NCBI GenBank assembly: GCA_964399545.1
Contig: CAYNRG010000004.1
Span: forward strand, 98,775-162,774
Origin: CAYNRG01 sp964399545
Lineage (GTDB): Bacteria; Bacillota_I; Bacilli_A; Erysipelotrichales; Erysipelotrichaceae
Length of the DNA: 64,000 nt
Direction of reading: 5' to 3'
In this document: positions 53,863 through 62,819 of the stretch, piece after piece
Layout: each line of letters begins with the position of its first letter
Position numbering within the stretch: position 1 is the stretch's first letter
Position numbers and translations under genes: made by a program
Notes under the pieces: model-generated
Told to the model about the DNA's origin: nothing
The model's input: only the letters and a program-made list of their open reading frames with translations
Databases searched by the model: none

Positions 53863-54348
53863 ATGAAATTAAAAATGAGTATTATTGTTGCTTATGATAA
53901 AAATAGAGTGATTGGCTATCAAGGTCGAATGCCGTGGCATATAAGAGGAGAGCTTAGTCGTTTGAAAGAGATAACTCTTGGTAAAACGGTTGTGATGGGT
54001 AGAAAGACATATGAATCAATTGGCCACCCTTTAGAGGGACGACAAAATATTATTTTGACGCGAAATAAGCGGCTGGATATTGAGGGGACCATTTGCGTCT
54101 CCTCTTTAGAAGAAATGCACCAAATATTACCTGAACAAGAAGAAGTCTTTATTTTGGGAGGTTCAGAAGTTTATCAAGAAGTTCTTCCATTTGTAGACAC
54201 GTTGTATGTGACTTGGATTGATGGCGAGTTTAAAGGGGATTGCTTTTTTCCAACTGTGGATAATAGTGAATTTGATTTGGAAATCAATCAAAAAGTAGAT
54301 GGCGATATTCCATATACTTATGTTACTTATCGCCGTAAGCTAAAGTAG
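53863..54348 (+). CDS. folA: Dihydrofolate reductase
   Basis: FolA reduces dihydrofolate with NADPH for thymidylate and one-carbon metabolism. The 161-residue protein shows SIIVAYDKNRVIGYQGRMPW at the start, the catalytic acidic residue in WHIRGELSRLKEIT, the NADPH-binding VVMGRKTYESIG and FILGGSEVYQEVLP. A leucine stands where many enzymes have the phenylalanine of the F-K motif (SRLKEIT). AGGG precedes the ATG at 53863; MSIIV at 53875 is another possible start. No thyA is adjacent. Confidence 0.93.
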   Translation: MKLKMSIIVAYDKNRVIGYQGRMPWHIRGELSRLKEITLGKTVVMGRKTYESIGHPLEGRQNIILTRNKRLDIEGTICVSSLEEMHQILPEQEEVFILGGSEVYQEVLPFVDTLYVTWIDGEFKGDCFFPTVDNSEFDLEINQKVDGDIPYTYVTYRRKLK

Positions 54349-54545
54349 GATGGCGAAATGTAGTTCAAGAAGATTCCCAGAAATACTTAAGTGATTCTAT
54401 TGACTATAATTTAGAGATAGGAAAATGGGGGAATATTGAAAGATTGATAAATTTATTCCATAAGTAATTCTTGTGAGGATAAGAAACGAATATTGCCAGA
54501 GTGTGATGATTTCAGTATAATGAAAAAATAGGAGGGCAGATAGAT

Positions 54546-55247
54546 ATGTCAAGCAGTTATATTAAAGTAGATAATTTAACAAAGAAGTATGGATCAAAAT
54601 GTGCTTTAAAAAATGTTTCGATAAAATTAGATAAACCGGGAGTTGTTGGTTTACTTGGGCCAAACGGTAGTGGAAAAACAACCTTAATTAAAATTTTGAA
54701 TGGTCTTTTAAAAGAGTACACTGGAGAAGTTCAGGTGAATGAGAAACCATTAGGGAAGTACAGCAGGACAGCTATCTCATATTTGCCGGATGATGTGTAT
54801 TTTGCTGATTGGATGAAAGTAAAGGATATCTTGAATTATTTTAATGATTTGTATGAAGATTTTGATTTAGACAAAGCGGAGCAGTTACTAGAGCGACTAA
54901 ATATCATTGAACAGGATAAAATTAAGTCTTTGTCCAAAGGAATGAAAGAGAGACTACAGCTGATTTTGGTTATGAGTAGAAGAGCGAAGATTTACATTCT
55001 CGATGAACCAATTGGTGGAGTGGATCCTGCAAGTCGTGAGTTGATTTTGGATATTATTGTTAAAAATGCGGAAGCAAGTAGTTTGGTTTTACTATCAACG
55101 CATCTTATTAGCGATATTGAAGGGATTTTTGATGAAGTAATCTTTTTGAAATATGGAGAAATCCTTCTTCATAGAGATGCGAAGGAACTCTGTCAAGAAA
55201 AAGGAAGTACAATTAATGAAATTTTTAAGGAGGAGTTCAAATGTTAA
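54546..55247 (+). CDS. ABC transporter ATPase, YtrB-like
   Basis: This 233-residue ATPase has Walker A GPNGSGKTT near residue 38, a non-canonical signature LSKGMKERL near residue 134 (instead of LSGGQ), and Walker B IYILDEPIGGVDP near residue 154. This combination is typical of the YtrB/CcmA-like group of exporters involved in cell-envelope stress or peptide resistance. GGAGG lies before the ATG and TATAAT near 54514. The permease follows with a seven-base overlap. No GntR regulator (YtrA) is next to it, unlike the Bacillus operon. Confidence 0.85.
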   Translation: MSSSYIKVDNLTKKYGSKCALKNVSIKLDKPGVVGLLGPNGSGKTTLIKILNGLLKEYTGEVQVNEKPLGKYSRTAISYLPDDVYFADWMKVKDILNYFNDLYEDFDLDKAEQLLERLNIIEQDKIKSLSKGMKERLQLILVMSRRAKIYILDEPIGGVDPASRELILDIIVKNAEASSLVLLSTHLISDIEGIFDEVIFLKYGEILLHRDAKELCQEKGSTINEIFKEEFKC

Positions 55248-56095
55248 AACTGATTAAACATGATTTTTTAGGGGCGTTTCGAAGTTTAGTTCGAATTAAT
55301 TTATTAGTTCTAGCTGCATCGGTACTTAGTGGGTTTGTGCTAAAAGATATATTTGCGTCATTAATTCAATATGATGGCCCTACTCCTTCGGCTGTGCAAA
55401 CGTTGTTGTTGAGTGCTCTACTAATGTTTATGTTCTGTGCTGCTATCTTTATTTTTGTTTGGATTATTAGGAATTTTAATTCATCAATGTATCATAAAGA
55501 AGGATATTTAACGTTAACTTTGCCGTTTTCAACATCGGAAATTCTTCTTTCAAAGTTAATTGTTGCTATGCTGGCAGTAATTATTTCATCAATAGTTTTC
55601 AGTTTAGGGATTTTCTTAATTGTGTATATTGTGACAGGGTACTTTAATTCAGAAATCTATAAGTGGTTAATACGCATTTTTTCTGAGTTATTCACCTATG
55701 ATCTATTCAAATTTTTACTTACTGTACTTTCGTGGATTGTTAATAATGGTGTAATGCTTCTAATGTTCTTTTCGACTTGTACTCTGGTGAAAATGAAATG
55801 GGCAAAAAAACATGCTTATCTTTGGGGCGTTATCATTTTCCTTGCCTTGTGGACTGTGAATGGTATTGTTTTAGAAAGTTTGGTTTATCCTCTTGTAGGA
55901 GTTGTTTTTTTTCCAAATTCAGGAAATCCAGCAAATTTAATGCAATCTGTTTTGATTAGCAATACTTCATGGGCAATAATATCCTCTGAGTGGGTTAAGA
56001 TAACTACGGCTTTAACAATATATTATACTCTCATAGGTATTGGCTTGTTTTACTTGAATGTCTATGTGATTAATAATCATATTGAAATCGATTAG
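55241..56095 (+). CDS. ABC transporter permease partner of the YtrB-like ATPase
   Basis: This 284-residue membrane protein has about six helices, with a short cytoplasmic N-terminus (MLKLIKHDFLGAFRSL) typical of ABC-2-type permeases. The stretch YHKEGYLTLTLPFSTSEILLSKL between helices 2 and 3 is a familiar feature of this family. Together with the ATPase it forms an exporter of unknown substrate. AAGGAGG precedes its start inside the ATPase gene. Confidence 0.8.
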   Translation: MLKLIKHDFLGAFRSLVRINLLVLAASVLSGFVLKDIFASLIQYDGPTPSAVQTLLLSALLMFMFCAAIFIFVWIIRNFNSSMYHKEGYLTLTLPFSTSEILLSKLIVAMLAVIISSIVFSLGIFLIVYIVTGYFNSEIYKWLIRIFSELFTYDLFKFLLTVLSWIVNNGVMLLMFFSTCTLVKMKWAKKHAYLWGVIIFLALWTVNGIVLESLVYPLVGVVFFPNSGNPANLMQSVLISNTSWAIISSEWVKITTALTIYYTLIGIGLFYLNVYVINNHIEID

Positions 56096-56149
56096 TGAGA
56101 AAACTGTAATTTTCGAAAAAATAAATATGAAGTGAAAGAGAGACAGGGA

Positions 56150-56430
56150 ATGAAAACTTTATACTTGTTACATGGAATTTTTGGTAATCAAAAAGAATGG
56201 GTTATGAGTAAAAGAATTGAACAGTGGGCGAAGAAAAGAATTCAGTGGTTATTTGTCCGCTGGGAGATAATCGATTCTCTGTAAATAATGAAGCAAGTGA
56301 TGTGCGGGTTTGTTTAAAGATACTTCCATTGGGGATATGGTGCAGTTATTAATGGGTTAAGTATTCTGACACTTTAGAACTAGGAAATCAAAGAGATTTT
56401 GTAGTGGCTGTCATGAGCCTAGCGCACTAA
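56150..56430 (+). pseudogene. Remnant of a tributyrin-esterase-like (EstA) gene
   Basis: The frame starts MKTLYLLHGIFGNQKEWVMS and continues RIEQWAKK, like the N-terminus of the EstA/esterase-D-type alpha/beta hydrolases. After about 30 codons the reading frame shifts: VICPLGDNRFSVNNEASDVR appears in another frame, from about 56247. A last piece (FVVAVMSLAH) may be the degenerate nucleophile elbow. The rest of the gene is missing, so it is dead. Confidence 0.65.
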
Positions 56431-56462
56431 TATTGTGGTAGGCATAAAACACTTGAATTTAG

Positions 56463-56504
56463 AAAAGACTGATTTCTTGGTTACAGTAGAGTCAGTCTTT
56501 TTTT
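56463..56504 (+). terminator. Terminator after the esterase remnant
   Basis: AAAAGACTGA (56463-56472) pairs with TCAGTCTTTT (56492-56501), followed by more T. Confidence 0.8.
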
Positions 56505-56518
56505 GTTATTGAGTTAAA

Positions 56519-56556
56519 TAAAAAAACGCATTCAGAGAGAATCTCTTACTAGCGTA
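56519..56556 (-). terminator. Terminator of the glpK-alcohol dehydrogenase unit
   Basis: On the minus strand ACGC and GCGT enclose an inner AGAGATTCTCT hairpin, followed by TTTTTT. It lies directly after the dehydrogenase stop. Confidence 0.6.
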
Positions 56557-56558
56557 AA

Positions 56559-57746
56559 TTAGATTACTTTTCTTAATAATTCTTTTGCTTGATGCTCAGT
56601 TAAGTAAGCTGGAACAGGATAGTTTAGGTGGCACTCTTTAAAGGCTGCTTTGATAATTTCGTCCATATTTTCCTCGCTGAGACAGCTGAATTTTTGAGGG
56701 ATATGCCCAAGTTGGTTCAAACTAAATAAGTAATCAATGAAAGTCATTGCAGCATTTCCATCAGAACTAGTTTCATCAGCAATATGAATTAAGCGAGCTA
56801 GATGAGCAATTTTTTGGTAAGATGAGGGTAAATAAAATCGCAATATATGAGGGAGTAAAATTCCGTTGGCTTGACCATGCGGGATGTGATATTTAGCACC
56901 TATAGCATGAGCAAAGGCGTGGACATAACCAACATAAGCATGGGTGAAAGCGATTCCTGCATGATATGAGGCGCGAAGAAGGGCTTCACGACTTTTTAAG
57001 TTGGTGGGGTCTTGGAGCACAATTGGAAAATGGGTTGCGATTAATTGGATAGCTATTTCAGCGTGTTGGTTAGTAAATGTAGTGGCATAAGTAGAGACAA
57101 AGGCCTCGATAGCGTGGGTAAGAGCATCTAAGGTAGTTGAGGCTGTAATATCATTGGGTAAAGAAATGGTTAAGGTTGGATCTAAAATAGCTACTTCTGG
57201 AATAAGTTTTGGGTCAATAATGAGACATTTTTTCTCTTTTGTGGAATCGGTGATTATAGCTGCGACAGTCGTTTCGGAGCCTGTCCCTGCAGTTGTAGGA
57301 ACTGCAATTAAGGGGATTGATCGTTTTCTAACACGCATAAGCCCAATTAAATCACGAGGATCTTTTTTATTGCTATGGGCTGCAGCGACAACTTTTGCTG
57401 CATCAATAACAGAACCACCACCAATTGCCACGATGCAATCGCATCCAACACAGAAATTTAGAATTTCTTGAACTAAATCAAAGTCTGGCTCTGCATTAAC
57501 TTGATCAAAAATACTAAATTGAATCTCCTGCTTTTGGCATTGGCGAAAAATAGGATTTAAGGTTCCTAGTTCAACTAGTGAGCTGCAAGTAATAAATAAT
57601 ACTTTTTTAGCTTGATAAAGTTGCGCAAGTTCAGGGATGCGATAGCTAGCGTTTTCACCAAAATAAGTTGTTGGAGATGGAAATGGAGATAGCGCATGAA
57701 CGACAGGTTTTTTAATAGTTGATAATGTTTTTTCTAAAAAGTACAT
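56559..57746 (-). CDS. Iron-containing alcohol dehydrogenase
   Basis: This 395-residue cytoplasmic dehydrogenase belongs to the group III iron-dependent family. NAD binding is marked by GGGSVIDAAKVVA near residue 98, and metal ligands by DALTHAIEAFVS (Asp, His) and the histidine-rich HAYVGYVHAFAHAIGAKYHI and PHGQANGILLPHI. The substrate may be an alcohol, glyceraldehyde-type compound or a propanediol. The neighbouring glycerol kinase points to glycerol or C3 metabolism, but this is only context. The ATG at 57746 has AGGAG before it; the frame opens further upstream without support. Confidence 0.87.
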   Translation of the reverse strand: MYFLEKTLSTIKKPVVHALSPFPSPTTYFGENASYRIPELAQLYQAKKVLFITCSSLVELGTLNPIFRQCQKQEIQFSIFDQVNAEPDFDLVQEILNFCVGCDCIVAIGGGSVIDAAKVVAAAHSNKKDPRDLIGLMRVRKRSIPLIAVPTTAGTGSETTVAAIITDSTKEKKCLIIDPKLIPEVAILDPTLTISLPNDITASTTLDALTHAIEAFVSTYATTFTNQHAEIAIQLIATHFPIVLQDPTNLKSREALLRASYHAGIAFTHAYVGYVHAFAHAIGAKYHIPHGQANGILLPHILRFYLPSSYQKIAHLARLIHIADETSSDGNAAMTFIDYLFSLNQLGHIPQKFSCLSEENMDEIIKAAFKECHLNYPVPAYLTEHQAKELLRKVI

Positions 57747-57796
57747 AAATTCTCCTTTTATATTTATAATCAATAGAAACCGTATGGGATACAAGA

Positions 57797-59290
57797 CTAG
57801 TCTTTGAACTGCATTGCAGCATGGACCGCTTTTTTCCATTTTTGATAAGATTGTTTTCTTTGTTGATCACTGAATTGTGGGCGATAAGATTTTTCTATGT
57901 GCCATAAGCGTTGAATTTCTTCTTTACTTTTCCAAAAACCAGTAGAAAGTCCAGCCATATATGCGATTCCCAATGCTGTGATTTCTGTAATTTGAGGAAC
58001 ATCAACAGAAATGTTTAATAAATCGCTTTGAAATTGCATGACCATTGCGTTTTTGGAAATGCCGCCATCAACACGAAGCCCTTTTAAAGGATAGCCACTT
58101 TCTTGGCACATAACATCTAAAACATCTTTTGTCTGATAACAAATTGATTCGAGGGTTGCGCGGATAATTTCTTCTTTTCGAGTGTGATGAGTAATTCCTA
58201 AAATAGCTCCGCGTACATCTTGATCCCAATACGGGGATCCTAGACCAACAAAAGCAGGGACAACTACGACACCACCAGCATCTGAAATTTTCTCGGCATA
58301 GAGTTCACTGTCGCTAGCTTTTTCAAAAAATTCAAGACCATCTCTTAGCCATTGAACAGCACTTCCAGCTACGAAAATGGATCCCTCCAAAGCATATTCC
58401 ACTTGATCATCGATACCCCAAGCGATAGTAGTAAGCAGTCCCTTTTTACTTTTAATTGGTTTATTTCCGGTATTCATTAACAGAAAGCACCCAGTTCCAT
58501 AGGTGTTTTTAACGATGCCAGGTTCAAAGCAAGTTTGACCAAAAAGAGCTGCATGTTGATCACCGGCAACAGCCGTAATGGGGATTTCTTTTCCGAAAAA
58601 AAGTGCAGGGTCTGTTGTAGAGAAGTAGCCGGATGACGGTTTTACTTGAGGCAACATGGAGTAGGGGATTTCAAGTAAAGATAGAATATCTTGATCCCAA
58701 GATAATGTAAAAATATTATAAAGTAAGGTTCGAGAAGCGTTGGAATAGTCAGTGACATGATCTTTTCCGCCAGATAACTTCCAGATAATCCATGTATCAA
58801 TAGTTCCGAAAAGGAGCTTTCCATGAAACGCTTTCTCTTTGGCATGAGGAACATTAGATAGTATCCATTGAATTTTAGTTGCCGAGAAATAAGCATCGAT
58901 GGGAAGGCCGGTTTTGTTCAAGAAGAAACTTTCTTTACCTTGTTGTTTTAATTGATCGCAAAGAGGAGAACTCTGCCTTGATTGCCACACGATGGCATGA
59001 TAGATAGGTAATCCTGTTTCTTTATCCCAAACAACAGTAGTTTCTCTTTGGTTGGTAATTCCGATTGAGTCAATTTCTTGGATATCAATCTCCTTGGAGA
59101 TTAAAAGGTTTGAAATGACAGAGAGAACAGTAAGCCAAATTTCATTAGCATCATGTTCCACCCACCCTGGGTGAGGGAAGTGCTGAGTGAATTCTTTTTG
59201 TTCTATTCCAACTAGAAAACCTTTTTTATTAAAAAGGATTGCGCGAACAGAGGTGGTTCCTAAGTCTAAAGACAAGATGTATTTTTTCAT
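57797..59290 (-). CDS. glpK: Glycerol kinase
   Basis: GlpK phosphorylates glycerol to sn-glycerol-3-phosphate with ATP. Signatures of the FGGY family are LSLDLGTTSVRAILF at the N-terminus, GTIDTWIIWKLSGG near residue 163, KNTYGTGCFLLMNTG near residue 265, and LRVDGGISKNAMVMQFQSDLL near residue 400. At 497 residues it is full length. The start at 59290 is preceded by GAGG. No glpF or glpD is nearby; an iron alcohol dehydrogenase gene follows 50 bases downstream on the same strand. Confidence 0.94.
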   Translation of the reverse strand: MKKYILSLDLGTTSVRAILFNKKGFLVGIEQKEFTQHFPHPGWVEHDANEIWLTVLSVISNLLISKEIDIQEIDSIGITNQRETTVVWDKETGLPIYHAIVWQSRQSSPLCDQLKQQGKESFFLNKTGLPIDAYFSATKIQWILSNVPHAKEKAFHGKLLFGTIDTWIIWKLSGGKDHVTDYSNASRTLLYNIFTLSWDQDILSLLEIPYSMLPQVKPSSGYFSTTDPALFFGKEIPITAVAGDQHAALFGQTCFEPGIVKNTYGTGCFLLMNTGNKPIKSKKGLLTTIAWGIDDQVEYALEGSIFVAGSAVQWLRDGLEFFEKASDSELYAEKISDAGGVVVVPAFVGLGSPYWDQDVRGAILGITHHTRKEEIIRATLESICYQTKDVLDVMCQESGYPLKGLRVDGGISKNAMVMQFQSDLLNISVDVPQITEITALGIAYMAGLSTGFWKSKEEIQRLWHIEKSYRPQFSDQQRKQSYQKWKKAVHAAMQFKD

Positions 59291-59403
59291 AACAGCCTCA
59301 TTTCTAATCATATTATATAGTATAACAGAAAATAAAAAAGATAATCACTATCTTGAAACAATAAAAATATGATAAACTTAAATAAAGAAGAGGATGATAA
59401 AAA

Positions 59404-59937
59404 ATGAAGAAGTGTGTTTTAGGTGGGTTTATTCAAGAAGAAATGGAAGTAATTCAAAGAAGTTTAGAGGGAGATGAGATTTCTAGTTTTGAATTCGGAA
59501 TAGAGGATTCTCAAAGAACTATTCAAGACATAATGGACAACCCAAATCAAAATGGAAAAAGAGAACGATTTTCTTTAAGGTTAATGTTGTTTGAGGGCTT
59601 GGAACAAAAGAGTATTCAAAGAGTGTATGATAAACTTATTGAACAAGGGGTGAAACCAGGCTGGATTATTGCGGTAAAGACAGAGCATAATGCTTCTTGG
59701 ATGTTAAAAGATTTAGTGGAAGAACTAAGAAAAGAGCAGGAGTGGTTTGTGAAGAGAGAGAAGTTGCAAGAGAAAATTCAAGAACTGAATCAGATGCCAC
59801 TTCAAGAATTGACAGAAGAAGAGAAAGCTCAATTAATGGAGATTTATATGGTTTTTCAAAATGCTACGCAAGAAATATCAATGGATCAACTCTTAGAGAA
59901 GGTGACAGGGATGATTGATCGATTGTCGAACTTTTGA
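59404..59937 (+). CDS. DUF3783 family protein
   Basis: This 177-residue cytoplasmic protein has a first half of mixed alpha/beta type ending FEGLEQKSIQRVYDKL and VKPGWIIAVKTEHNASW, which match the DUF3783 family. A helical charged second half (EELRKEQEWFVKREKLQ..) follows. The biochemical role is unknown. GAGGATG lies before the start. It faces away from glpK and is followed by the DUF1836 gene. Confidence 0.75.
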   Translation: MKKCVLGGFIQEEMEVIQRSLEGDEISSFEFGIEDSQRTIQDIMDNPNQNGKRERFSLRLMLFEGLEQKSIQRVYDKLIEQGVKPGWIIAVKTEHNASWMLKDLVEELRKEQEWFVKREKLQEKIQELNQMPLQELTEEEKAQLMEIYMVFQNATQEISMDQLLEKVTGMIDRLSNF

Positions 59938-59994
59938 ACCACTCTACCGAAGAGATAAAGAATATGGTAAAATAAGGAAGGATGGAGGTAGATG

Positions 59995-60540
59995 ATGGAC
60001 AAGGAACTAGAACTATGGACTGAGAAAATCAGTCAAGTTCATTTGCCGCGTTGGGAAGAACTTCCTCATGTTGATTTGTATCGTGATGAGGTCATTACAT
60101 TAATTGGGAAGTATGTAGACCTCCTAGTTGAAGGGGAATCAAAAAAAATAGTGACTCCTTCAATGATTAATAACTATGTAAAGTGGAAGATGATTCCGCG
60201 GCCTGAGAAGAAACAATATAATCGAATTCATTTGGGTTATTTGATTGCTATTACAATTTTGAAGCAAGTGATGCCTATTAAAGAAATTAAAGACGGGATT
60301 AGTTTTCAAGCGCAAGTTAATGGAACTCATAATGCATATAATTATTTTTGTGAGGAACAAGAAAAAGCACTGAAGTATATGGCTTCAAAAATTAATCCAA
60401 ATTTAGAGTCACAAGAGATGGAAGTATATATCCAAGAAAATGATATTGCTCTGAAAATGGCGACGCTAGCATTTGCGAGCAAATTAATTGCTTCTAGAAA
60501 AGTGAAGAGTCAAGAAGATATGATGAAGGATAAAAAATGA
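59995..60540 (+). CDS. DUF1836 family protein (HTH-like)
   Basis: This 181-residue protein belongs to the DUF1836 family, recognised by LPRWEELPHVDLYRDEVITL and MINNYVKWKMIPRPEKKQYN. The latter looks like a MerR-type recognition segment, so the protein may bind DNA. The ATG at 59995 is six bases after GGAGG; an adjacent ATG at 59992 is too close. In other Firmicutes such genes sit beside membrane or hemolysin-type genes. Function unknown. Confidence 0.75.
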   Translation: MDKELELWTEKISQVHLPRWEELPHVDLYRDEVITLIGKYVDLLVEGESKKIVTPSMINNYVKWKMIPRPEKKQYNRIHLGYLIAITILKQVMPIKEIKDGISFQAQVNGTHNAYNYFCEEQEKALKYMASKINPNLESQEMEVYIQENDIALKMATLAFASKLIASRKVKSQEDMMKDKK

Positions 60541-60869
60541 GTGGAGTTTCTCTGCCTGAAAAAGAAAAGTTAATTCTAGATTTCCTACTAGTGCTTAGAA
60601 TATCTTGAAACCAGTAGGGTCCTGTGCTAGGATATCAAATAGAAGAGTTTGCTCCATTTTATATAAGAGAGTTGCTTCAAAGTAGATGATGCGATAATCA
60701 AGGAATAAAGAGATAAGATGAGGCAACTATTTTAGAAATAAAAAAGGTAGAAGTTTATAGCCAAGAAACCATAGCGTATTTATTACAGGGAGTAGAGAAA
60801 AAGGATTTTAATCATCGGCTTGTGTATAGTAGATGCTATTGGTGTAGAAAAGTCTTGAGAACTTTGTAA
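60541..60869 (+). pseudogene. Decayed gene fragment, possibly QueH-like
   Basis: No open frame spans this 330-base stretch, yet several pieces look like former coding sequence: PVLGYQIEEFAPFYIRELLQ, then EVYSQETIAYLLQGVEKKDF and the ending YSRCYWCRKVLRTL. The last piece recalls the RCxxCxxxRL motif of epoxyqueuosine reductase QueH (DUF208), but the resemblance is weak. In-frame stops and shifts separate the pieces. Confidence 0.3.
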
Positions 60870-60887
60870 GAAAAGAGGAAGAATGAA

Positions 60888-61373
60888 ATGTATAAACAAT
60901 GTGTAGATTTATTATTAGAACGTGGAGTTCAGTTATCGGATATTGCGGAATGTGTGTGTATCTTGCAACAGCCGTTTCATCCTGATTTGACAATTGAGGA
61001 AGCGGTGGAGATTATAGAAAATGTTTTATCTAAACGCGAGGTTCAACATGCTGTTTTGACTGGGATTAATATGGATATTATGGCTGAAAGAAAGATGTTG
61101 GTTAGTAAAGATTTAGAAGATATCTTAAATCGCGATTATTCTTTATATGGGGTAGATGAAGTGTTGGCTTATGGAATTTGTAACATTTATGGGTCGATAG
61201 CTCTTACAAACTATGGATATATTGACCGAGTGAAACCTGGTATTATTGCTCAATTGAATAATCATAGTGGAACTCAGTGTAATACATTTTTAGATGATAT
61301 TGTTGGTGCTATTGCTGCAAGTGCAGCTAGCCGATTAGCTCATTCAAAAGAAAAGGCTGATCGTGGTGATTAA
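60888..61373 (+). CDS. Phosphatidylglycerophosphatase A-like protein (YutG family)
   Basis: This 161-residue protein belongs to the PgpA superfamily. In the YutG/PgpA-like group the typical stretches are CVDLLLERGVQLSDIAECVCILQ at the start, VQHAVLTGINMDIMAER, and NTFLDDIVGAIAASAASRLAH at the end. E. coli PgpA has membrane helices, but this Gram-positive form is soluble-looking, as in Bacillus. It would dephosphorylate phosphatidylglycerophosphate, or act on a related phosphoester. GAGGAAG precedes the start. Confidence 0.8.
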   Translation: MYKQCVDLLLERGVQLSDIAECVCILQQPFHPDLTIEEAVEIIENVLSKREVQHAVLTGINMDIMAERKMLVSKDLEDILNRDYSLYGVDEVLAYGICNIYGSIALTNYGYIDRVKPGIIAQLNNHSGTQCNTFLDDIVGAIAASAASRLAHSKEKADRGD

Positions 61374-61374
61374 A

Positions 61375-62178
61375 ATGTCGAGGATACAAAAGATAACAAC
61401 GAAGAAGGATATTATTAAAGGTCTAATTGAATTGGGTGTAAAACCAGGGATGATTTTAGAGGTTCATACCTCTTTAGAAAAGCTGGGTACGGTTATTGGT
61501 GGAGCGCAGACAGTTGTCGATGCACTAATTGAAGTTGTTGGTGAAAAAGGAACTTTGTTGATGCCTTTGCAAGCTCGAGAAAATAGTGAACCGAGTCTTT
61601 GGGAGAATCCATCTTTAGCGATTGAGTTAATTGAAGAGGTTCGAAATAGCCTTCCTCCGTATCACAAAATGAATTCAGATGCATCTATAGATGGTGCGGT
61701 TGTAGAAAACCTTCGCCGCCGAAATGGAACGGTTGTATCCAATCACCCATCCTATGCGTATGTAGCATGGGGGAGATATGCAAAACTTTTATGTAATCGG
61801 CATTCGTTGCATTTTCCACTATCTGAAGAATCACCGGCTGCAAGGTTATATGAACTAAAAGGGTTTGTTCTGTTGTTAGGGATGGGCTACGATGCATGCA
61901 CTGCGATGCATTTAGGAGAGTATCGTTCGGATTGTCGTTCTATAATGCTTGATGGTGCAGCGGTTGAAATTGATGGTAGAAGAGTATGGAAAAAATACTT
62001 GAACCTTAAGTTAGATCCAAGCGATTTTTCGGAAGTAGGAGAATTATTGGAAAAAATGAATGAGGTGACTGAAATCAATGTAGGTGGTTGTCAAGCTAAG
62101 CTGTTTCGAGCGGACCTTGCTTCAGCTACAATGGCGCGATATCTTGAGAAAAAAACAGTCTATCATTATTACCGTTAA
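61375..62178 (+). CDS. AAC(3)-family N-acetyltransferase (YokD-like)
   Basis: This 267-residue protein has the fold of antibiotic N3-acetyltransferases. Markers are LEVHTSLEKLGTVIGGAQTVVDAL, LLMPLQ, the histidine motif SNHPSYAYVAWGRYA near residue 125, and LSEESPAARLYEL. Chromosomal homologues such as YokD exist in Firmicutes and are not proven to give aminoglycoside resistance, so I make no resistance claim. The start at 61375 is one base after the pgpA stop, with GGTGAT upstream. The stop abuts the convergent next gene. Confidence 0.85.
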   Translation: MSRIQKITTKKDIIKGLIELGVKPGMILEVHTSLEKLGTVIGGAQTVVDALIEVVGEKGTLLMPLQARENSEPSLWENPSLAIELIEEVRNSLPPYHKMNSDASIDGAVVENLRRRNGTVVSNHPSYAYVAWGRYAKLLCNRHSLHFPLSEESPAARLYELKGFVLLLGMGYDACTAMHLGEYRSDCRSIMLDGAAVEIDGRRVWKKYLNLKLDPSDFSEVGELLEKMNEVTEINVGGCQAKLFRADLASATMARYLEKKTVYHYYR

Positions 62179-62634
62179 CTAAAACCAGTTTTTTTCTTTT
62201 ATAGTTCTTGCGATTAGGTCGCTGATTTTACAAAATGTTTGAAGATCTTCTTGTGAGAAACGCTGAGGATAAGGAGAGTCCATATCCAAAACGCCATAAA
62301 TTGTATCCTCAAAGCAAAGAGGAATAACTAATTCACTTTGAGAAGCGCAATCACAGGCGATGTGTCCGGGGAATTGATGGACATCATCCACAAGAAGTGC
62401 TTCTTTTTTTTGTGCCGCAGTGCCGCACACACCTTTTCCTAAAGGGATGTGAGTGCAAGCTACTTTTCCTTGAAAAGGCCCTAAGACTAATTCGTTATTC
62501 TTAATAAAATAAAATCCAACCCAGTTAATGCGGTCTACGCTTTCATTAATACAAGCGCTAATGTTGGCGAAAGTTGCGATTGAATCCTCTTCTTCTAATA
62601 AAGATTTGATTTGATTATATAATAATGTGTTCAT
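62179..62634 (-). CDS. Free methionine-(R)-sulfoxide reductase (GAF domain)
   Basis: This 151-residue GAF-domain enzyme (fRMsr, YtsP/YebR family) reduces free methionine-R-sulfoxide. The redox cysteines are visible: KVACTHIPLGKGVCGTAA near residues 58-71 and HIACDCASQSELVIPL near residues 92-94. The aromatic NWVGFYF also belongs to the family. AAGGATT precedes the ATG. It ends at the stop of the convergent acetyltransferase gene. Confidence 0.92.
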   Translation of the reverse strand: MNTLLYNQIKSLLEEEDSIATFANISACINESVDRINWVGFYFIKNNELVLGPFQGKVACTHIPLGKGVCGTAAQKKEALLVDDVHQFPGHIACDCASQSELVIPLCFEDTIYGVLDMDSPYPQRFSQEDLQTFCKISDLIARTIKEKNWF

Positions 62635-62698
62635 ATGAAATCCTTCTTTCTCTTATCTATAGTTGTAGTATAGCAAGAAATGTGATAAAATATCAAAC

Positions 62699-62774
62699 GT
62701 GAACAGGGGTGCACTTCGGTGCTGAGAGTTTACCCTTATCACCTGATCTAGTTAATGCTAGCGTAGGGAGTTCG
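62699..62774 (+). promoter_or_regulatory. TPP (THI-element) riboswitch aptamer
   Basis: The conserved thi-box sequence is present in order: AGGGGTGC, GCTGAGAG, TACCCTT, ACCTGATCTAG, TTAATGCTAGCGTAGGGA. The closing stem P1 pairs GAAC (62701-62704) with GTTC (62770-62773). It senses thiamine pyrophosphate and controls the thiamine transporter gene that follows. Confidence 0.95.
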
Positions 62775-62787
62775 ATTTTTTGTCCTT

Positions 62788-62819
62788 ACGCCTCAAAACG
62801 ATGTTGGAGGTGTTTTTTT
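62788..62819 (+). terminator. Expression platform of the TPP riboswitch, SD inside a terminator hairpin
   Basis: ACGCCTCAA (62788-62796) pairs with TTGGAGGTGT (62804-62813), with a bulged G and one G-U pair, followed by seven T. The right arm contains the ribosome binding site GGAGGTG of thiT. The hairpin could therefore block both transcription and translation when TPP is bound. Confidence 0.75.

Noticed and set aside
56519..56545. CAGAGAGAAT resembling a PyrR loop near the alcohol dehydrogenase end
   Set aside because: It lacks the AATCC/AGTCC left arm and lower stem, and lies inside a terminator of a minus-strand gene.
61375..62178. Aminoglycoside resistance gene
   Set aside because: AAC(3)-family motifs are present, but chromosomal homologues of this kind are widespread without proven resistance; no mobile context is visible.
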